Assembly: GCF_044466355.1 (NCBI RefSeq)
Contig: NZ_JBITMQ010000015.1
Location: 124,001 to 188,000, forward strand
Length of the DNA: 64,000 bases
Source: Actinophytocola sp044466355
Lineage (GTDB): Bacteria; Actinomycetota; Actinomycetes; Mycobacteriales; Pseudonocardiaceae
Direction: 5' to 3'
A program made the translations under genes and the position numbers. Below, one piece after another: positions 60,461 to 64,000 of this stretch. Numbering within the stretch: position 1 is the first letter of the stretch; every line of letters begins with the position of its first letter. The notes beneath the pieces were generated by a model that saw nothing but the letters and a program-made list of their open reading frames with translations, did not search any database and was not told the origin of the DNA.

Positions 60461-61699
60461 ATGGTCACGCACGATCCACACGAGCTACTCCCCCGGGAAT
60501 GGCAGGAGGCACTCGCCGGCACCGCGAAGAGAATCATCATCGTCGGTGGTGGTATCGCGGGCTTGCGCACCGCGGAAGCACTGCGGGAACGCGGCTTCGC
60601 GGGCCCCATGCTGGGCATCACCGCCGAGCCGCTACCACCGTATGACCGGTCCCAACTGTCCACAGTGGCGCTGAGCGATCCAGAATGGCGCGGCGTGTCG
60701 ACTCCGTCGTCCGTCAAGGGGTTCTGGTGGTTCCTGGGCCACAAGGCGGTGGGCCTCGACGTGGCCGCGAGGCAGGTCGAGATCGACGACGGGCGCCGCA
60801 TCGACTTCGACGGCCTGGTCGTCGCCACCGGCCTACGCGCCAGAATACTCGCGTCTGCGCCGCGGGCACTCCCGTTGCGCACGATGGCGGACGTGGAGCG
60901 ACTGCGGCCGGTGCTCCACTCGCAACCGCGACATCTCGTGGTCGTCGGCGGTGGGCTGACCGGATCGGAGGTCGCGTCCGTCGCCACCACGCTGGGCTGG
61001 GAGGTCACGGTCGCCGACCGCGGCCCGCACCCGCTCGCGGAGAGCCTCGGTCCCACCGCGGCCGAGTGGGTGTGGCGCAGGCACCGGGACCACGGCGTCC
61101 GCCCGCGGTTCGGGCAGCCGGTCGTCGCGGTCGACGGCGGCGACCCGCGGCGGGTGGCCTTCGCGGACGGCGCGACGATCGACGCGAACGTGGTGCTGGC
61201 GTGCGTCGGTGCCGTGCCGAACACCGAGTGGCTGGCGGGTTCGGGCCACGACATCAGCGGTGGCGTCCGGACCGACGACCAGCAGCGGGTGCTCACCAGC
61301 GCGGGTAGGCCCGCGGACGGCATCGTCGCCGTCGGTGACGTGATCTCGCACCAGGTGTCGCTCTCCGACGGCCAGAGGTTCGAGTGGAACCACTGGGACC
61401 TCACCGTCAGCGAGGCGCACCGTGCGGCGGCGACGCTGCTCGGGCAGGGCCCGTCGGCCACGGCGGCACGCAGCTTCACGACCAGGCTCTACACGCACGA
61501 GGTCACCGTCGTCGGCTTTCCGTACGGCACCGAGTCCGTCGTGGAAGGCGATCGCTCCGGTTTCCTCGTGCGGTACCACGACAACGGAACCCTCATCGGC
61601 GCCGTCGCGGTCGATCAGCCGGATCGCGTGCCCGACCTGCTACAGGAAGTCACCCCCACGGCGCTGATCGAACCGGCGCGACGCGCTGGATACCCATAG
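60461..61699 (+). CDS. FAD-dependent oxidoreductase (ferredoxin reductase-like)
   Basis: A 412-residue flavoprotein: FAD motif IIIVGGGIAGLRTAEALRER, NAD(P) motif LVVVGGGLTGSEVASVATTL, and ATGLRARILASAP. C-terminal part GIVAVGDVISHQVSLSDGQR followed by EWNHWDLTVSEAHRAAATLL is typical of ferredoxin reductase-type enzymes. ATG at 60461 with GAGG spaced 5 nt. Transfers electrons between NAD(P)H and a small iron-sulfur partner; the partner is not in the window. Its stop lies inside the CsoR-like box. Confidence 0.88.
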   Translation: MVTHDPHELLPREWQEALAGTAKRIIIVGGGIAGLRTAEALRERGFAGPMLGITAEPLPPYDRSQLSTVALSDPEWRGVSTPSSVKGFWWFLGHKAVGLDVAARQVEIDDGRRIDFDGLVVATGLRARILASAPRALPLRTMADVERLRPVLHSQPRHLVVVGGGLTGSEVASVATTLGWEVTVADRGPHPLAESLGPTAAEWVWRRHRDHGVRPRFGQPVVAVDGGDPRRVAFADGATIDANVVLACVGAVPNTEWLAGSGHDISGGVRTDDQQRVLTSAGRPADGIVAVGDVISHQVSLSDGQRFEWNHWDLTVSEAHRAAATLLGQGPSATAARSFTTRLYTHEVTVVGFPYGTESVVEGDRSGFLVRYHDNGTLIGAVAVDQPDRVPDLLQEVTPTALIEPARRAGYP

Positions 61700-61719
61700 G
61701 GGGTAAATGTATATTTACC
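61691..61719. promoter_or_regulatory. CsoR-like box and second palindrome before nuoA
   Basis: Two inverted repeats overlap: TACCC-ATAGG-GGGTA (61691-61705), the CsoR operator type, and GGTAAAT-GTAT-ATTTACC (61702-61719), perfect 7-bp arms in unusually AT-rich sequence. They sit about 60 bp before nuoA and over the end of the FAD gene. Probably operator and promoter of the nuo cluster. Confidence 0.6.
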
Positions 61720-61780
61720 GGGTCGCGGCGGCGGCACCGGAGCCATAGCATCTGCCCGGGTGGAAGGAACGGAGGCGAGC

Positions 61781-62125
61781 GTGACATCCAGCGTGGTGAT
61801 GTTGCTCGTCGCCCTCATCGTCGTCGTTGGCGGGCTGTACGGGCTCGCGACGCTGGTCCGGCTCGGGCGAACCCTCACCGACGTGCGCCCGTTCCTGTCC
61901 GGGCACGAGCCCGTCGAGCACGCGGTCTCCCGCTACCACGTGCGCTGGTACACGCTGACGATGATCTTCCTGGCGTTCGACATGGAGATGGTGTTCATGT
62001 ACCCGTGGACGCTCGTCGTCGCCGAGGAAGGTATGACGGCGGTCGTGGAGATGTTCGTCTTCCTGGGCATTCTCTTCGCCGGCGTCACGTACGCGTGGCG
62101 GGAGGGTGCGCTGCGGTGGACGTGA
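61781..62125 (+). CDS. nuoA: NADH-quinone oxidoreductase subunit A-like
   Basis: A 114-residue membrane protein with the NuoA signature VSRYHVRWYTLTMIFLAFDM followed by EMVFMYPWTLVVAE, and three helices. GTG at 61781 has GGAGG 5 nt upstream; an in-frame GTG at 61760 is less likely. It is the first gene of a nuo cluster that differs from standard order (A, His-rich protein, H). Confidence 0.9.
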   Translation: MTSSVVMLLVALIVVVGGLYGLATLVRLGRTLTDVRPFLSGHEPVEHAVSRYHVRWYTLTMIFLAFDMEMVFMYPWTLVVAEEGMTAVVEMFVFLGILFAGVTYAWREGALRWT

Positions 62126-63258
62126 CCTCGTGGCTCCTCCGCCGTACCGCGCCCCGGGTGTTGCTGCTCACCGCGCCGGGTGGCACCGGCGCTCGGCTTG
62201 CCGTCGAACGGTTCGCCCGGGAACGGGGTTGGCGCTTGGCGATGAGCCCCGCCGAGGCGAACACGGTGATCGTCGCGGGCGACGATCACCGGTTCGAGGA
62301 ACACGTGCGCCAGGTCTGGGACACGGTGCCCGCGCCTCGGGTACGCGTCGACGTCGCGACCGCGGCGGACGCCGAACACGAGCTGGACACGGTGCTCGGC
62401 ATGCTGCACGACACCGCACGGCAACGCGCGGAAGCCGCACGTGCCGCGTCACCGGTACAGACGGCGCACGCCGAGCACGTCGCTGAGGACGGACACGGCG
62501 ACCACGATGAGCACGCGGCACACGAGGACCACCAGCCCCACGGCGGCCACGAGCCGCACAACGAGCACGGAACGCACGAGGGCCACGAGAGTCACGCCGA
62601 CCATGGATCCCACGGCGACCACGGCGGTTCGGGCCACATGGGACACGGTGGGCACGACCATCACATGTCGGGCATGGAGCTGCCCGGCGGCCTGCCGATG
62701 GCCGACCGCGCGGAGGACCGGGACGGCCTCACCCTCGACCAGCTGCACGTGCCGCTCGGCCCGGCGCTCCCGCTCTGGCCCGCCGGACTCATCGTCCACA
62801 CACGACTCCAGGGCGACGTGATCCAGCGGGCGTCCGTCGAACTGCTCGCCGCACACCACGACTCGTTCTGGTCCCACCACCCGGCGGCCCGCCGCCTGGA
62901 CTCGTGCTACCGCCTCCTCGCACTGGCCGGCTGGGAGGACGCCGCCACCACCGCGCAACGACTCCGCGACGACGCGCTCAGCGGCGACGTCCCCGACGTG
63001 CGCCGGTGGGCGTCGCGTGTCCGTCGCTCCCGGACGTTGCGCTGGCTGCTGTCCGGCGTCGGCGTGACGACGGCGGGCGACGACGCGCTCGACCGCCTCC
63101 ACCGGTGGCTCGACAGCACGACGGAGCCGCCGTCGACGCGGTGGACGGTCGACGTCCTGCCCGCCCTGCTCGAAGGAGCCGAACTGGGGACCGCCCGCCT
63201 GATCGTCGCCAGCCTCGACTTCGAAGTCCACACCGCCGGCGAGGTGCACCATGGTTGA
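62116..63258 (+). CDS. His-rich Nuo-like protein
   Basis: A 380-residue protein. Residues 1 to about 105 are a compact alpha/beta domain (TSWLLRRTAPRVLLLTAPGG), perhaps derived from NuoB. Residues 118-183 hold 22 histidines, with fifteen consecutive H-x-x triplets at residues 127-169 (for example HGDHDEHAAHEDHQPHGGH). The C-terminal part has LTLDQLHVPLGPALPLWPAG and LIVHTRLQGDVIQRASVELL, which recall the start of the NuoD 49-kDa subunit. Probably metal binding; the electron-transfer role is not known. Confidence 0.8.
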   Translation: MDVTSWLLRRTAPRVLLLTAPGGTGARLAVERFARERGWRLAMSPAEANTVIVAGDDHRFEEHVRQVWDTVPAPRVRVDVATAADAEHELDTVLGMLHDTARQRAEAARAASPVQTAHAEHVAEDGHGDHDEHAAHEDHQPHGGHEPHNEHGTHEGHESHADHGSHGDHGGSGHMGHGGHDHHMSGMELPGGLPMADRAEDRDGLTLDQLHVPLGPALPLWPAGLIVHTRLQGDVIQRASVELLAAHHDSFWSHHPAARRLDSCYRLLALAGWEDAATTAQRLRDDALSGDVPDVRRWASRVRRSRTLRWLLSGVGVTTAGDDALDRLHRWLDSTTEPPSTRWTVDVLPALLEGAELGTARLIVASLDFEVHTAGEVHHG

Positions 63259-64000
63259 GATCACGCCGTGGTGGGGCGCGTTCGCGCTGCTCGCGGTCCT
63301 GGCCTTGTTCGCGCTGGGCGCGGCGTCCTTCGACGCGGTCCTCGCGGGCCGGGCGGCGGGCCGGCGCGCACTTCCCTCAGCGGTCGAGCCGTTGCGGTCG
63401 ACCGCCGGGCTCCTTGTGCGGCAACGACGGCGGCTGCTCGCCGCCGACACGCTGTTGTGGCGTGGCGCCGGTGTCGCGCTGCTGGTCGCGGCGACCATGG
63501 CGTCCCTCGCCACGCCCTTGGGCGGGTGGGCGGTCACCGACATGCCGGTCGGCATCGTGTGGTTCAACGCGATGGAGATCGTCGCGTGGGCCGCGGTGTG
63601 GCTCGCGGGTTGGGGGCCGAACTCGGCGTTCTCGCTCGTGGGCGGGTACCGGTTCGTCGCCCAGGGCCTCGCCTACGAACTGCCGCACATGTTCGTGCTG
63701 ACCACGGCCGCCCTCGGGGCCGGATCGCTGCGCGTCGGTGACGTCGTCGCGGCGCAGCGGGACCTGTGGTTCGTGGTGTGGATGCCGGTGGCCTTCGTCG
63801 TCTACCTGGTGTCGGTGCTGGCGATGGCGTTCTTCCGGCCGTTCGACCACGCGACCGGCGGGGACCTCGCCGGCGGTGCCCGTGCTGAGCTGTCCGGGGT
63901 GGACCGGCTGGTGTTCGCGGCCGGGCAGTGGGTGCTGCTGGTGTCCGGCGCGGCCATGGCCGTGCCGCTGTTCCTCGGCGGTGGGAGCGGTCCGGTGCTG
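63251..64000 (+). CDS. nuoH: NADH-quinone oxidoreductase subunit H-like, 3' end outside window
   Basis: At least 250 residues, ending at the window edge without a stop. Helical, with NSAFSLVGGYRFVAQGLAYE and FFRPFDHATGGDLAGGARAE, the quinone-site loops of NuoH. ATG at 63251 overlaps the previous gene. Some conserved loops are shorter than in classical NuoH, fitting the divergent second nuo cluster. Confidence 0.88.
   Translation, partial: MVEITPWWGAFALLAVLALFALGAASFDAVLAGRAAGRRALPSAVEPLRSTAGLLVRQRRRLLAADTLLWRGAGVALLVAATMASLATPLGGWAVTDMPVGIVWFNAMEIVAWAAVWLAGWGPNSAFSLVGGYRFVAQGLAYELPHMFVLTTAALGAGSLRVGDVVAAQRDLWFVVWMPVAFVVYLVSVLAMAFFRPFDHATGGDLAGGARAELSGVDRLVFAAGQWVLLVSGAAMAVPLFLGGGSGPVL

Overview
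The window is high-GC DNA from a filamentous actinomycete. Dense GTG, TTG and ATGA/GTGA-coupled starts, a GarA-FtsR-GcvH neighbourhood, a CoaE-GrpB fusion, a mycothiol-dependent isomerase-type gene and PdtaR all fit the order Pseudonocardiales, with a Lentzea/Saccharothrix-like genus as my best guess. It is a draft scaffold: 98 Ns lie inside a tandem array at 9262-9359, and three genes carry frameshifts that may be real or sequencing errors.

Layout. 1-5167: conserved housekeeping block on the minus strand, read from pgsA through gcvH, garA, ftsR, a DUF151 gene and a MerR-like gene to gcvP, which has a tandem glycine riboswitch in its leader. 5354-9013: a broken mycothiol-type isomerase gene, then a two-gene acyl-CoA operon (dienoyl-CoA isomerase-like crotonase plus acyl-CoA ligase). 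9017-9678: a 142-bp tandem repeat array between convergent genes. 9699-18023: two polytopic membrane proteins facing a tightly overlapping five-gene operon (MoxR-type AAA+ ATPase, unknown protein, HEVGH-peptidase/vWA protein, small coiled-coil protein, PaaK-like adenylate-forming ligase). This operon is the best candidate for a poorly described system here. 18143-24236: uvrB, a cysteine-rich DUF5685 protein, DUF402-like proteins and the start of an ABC exporter. 23328-26892: that exporter with its two-component system. 26987-40420: moaA, coaE-grpB, rpsA, a methyltransferase and GNAT pair, an ECF sigma factor with an Asp-box propeller anti-sigma partner, a frameshifted VOC gene, an AraC-type regulator, polA and a thioesterase. 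40472-46035: a complete branched-chain amino-acid type ABC importer (livJ-hairpin-livHMGF). 46305-48852: an FN3 surface protein and the ANTAR regulator pdtaR.

49111-51486 is the remnant of an integrated element. It starts at an intact tRNA-Leu(CAA), holds a decayed tyrosine integrase and two orphan genes, and ends with a duplicated tRNA 3' half. After it come small regulatory modules: a DGPF protein with an ECF42-type sigma factor, an AHSA1 protein, a MarR regulator with a lipoprotein, and two TetR systems with clear palindromic operators, one of which controls an MFS pump.

From 59395 to the end, a CsoR-type metal sensor, two overlapping short reading frames, a DUF6153 protein and a ferredoxin-reductase-like FAD enzyme lead into a second-type nuo cluster (nuoA-like, a protein with a striking H-x-x repeat, nuoH-like). 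That cluster runs off the right edge.
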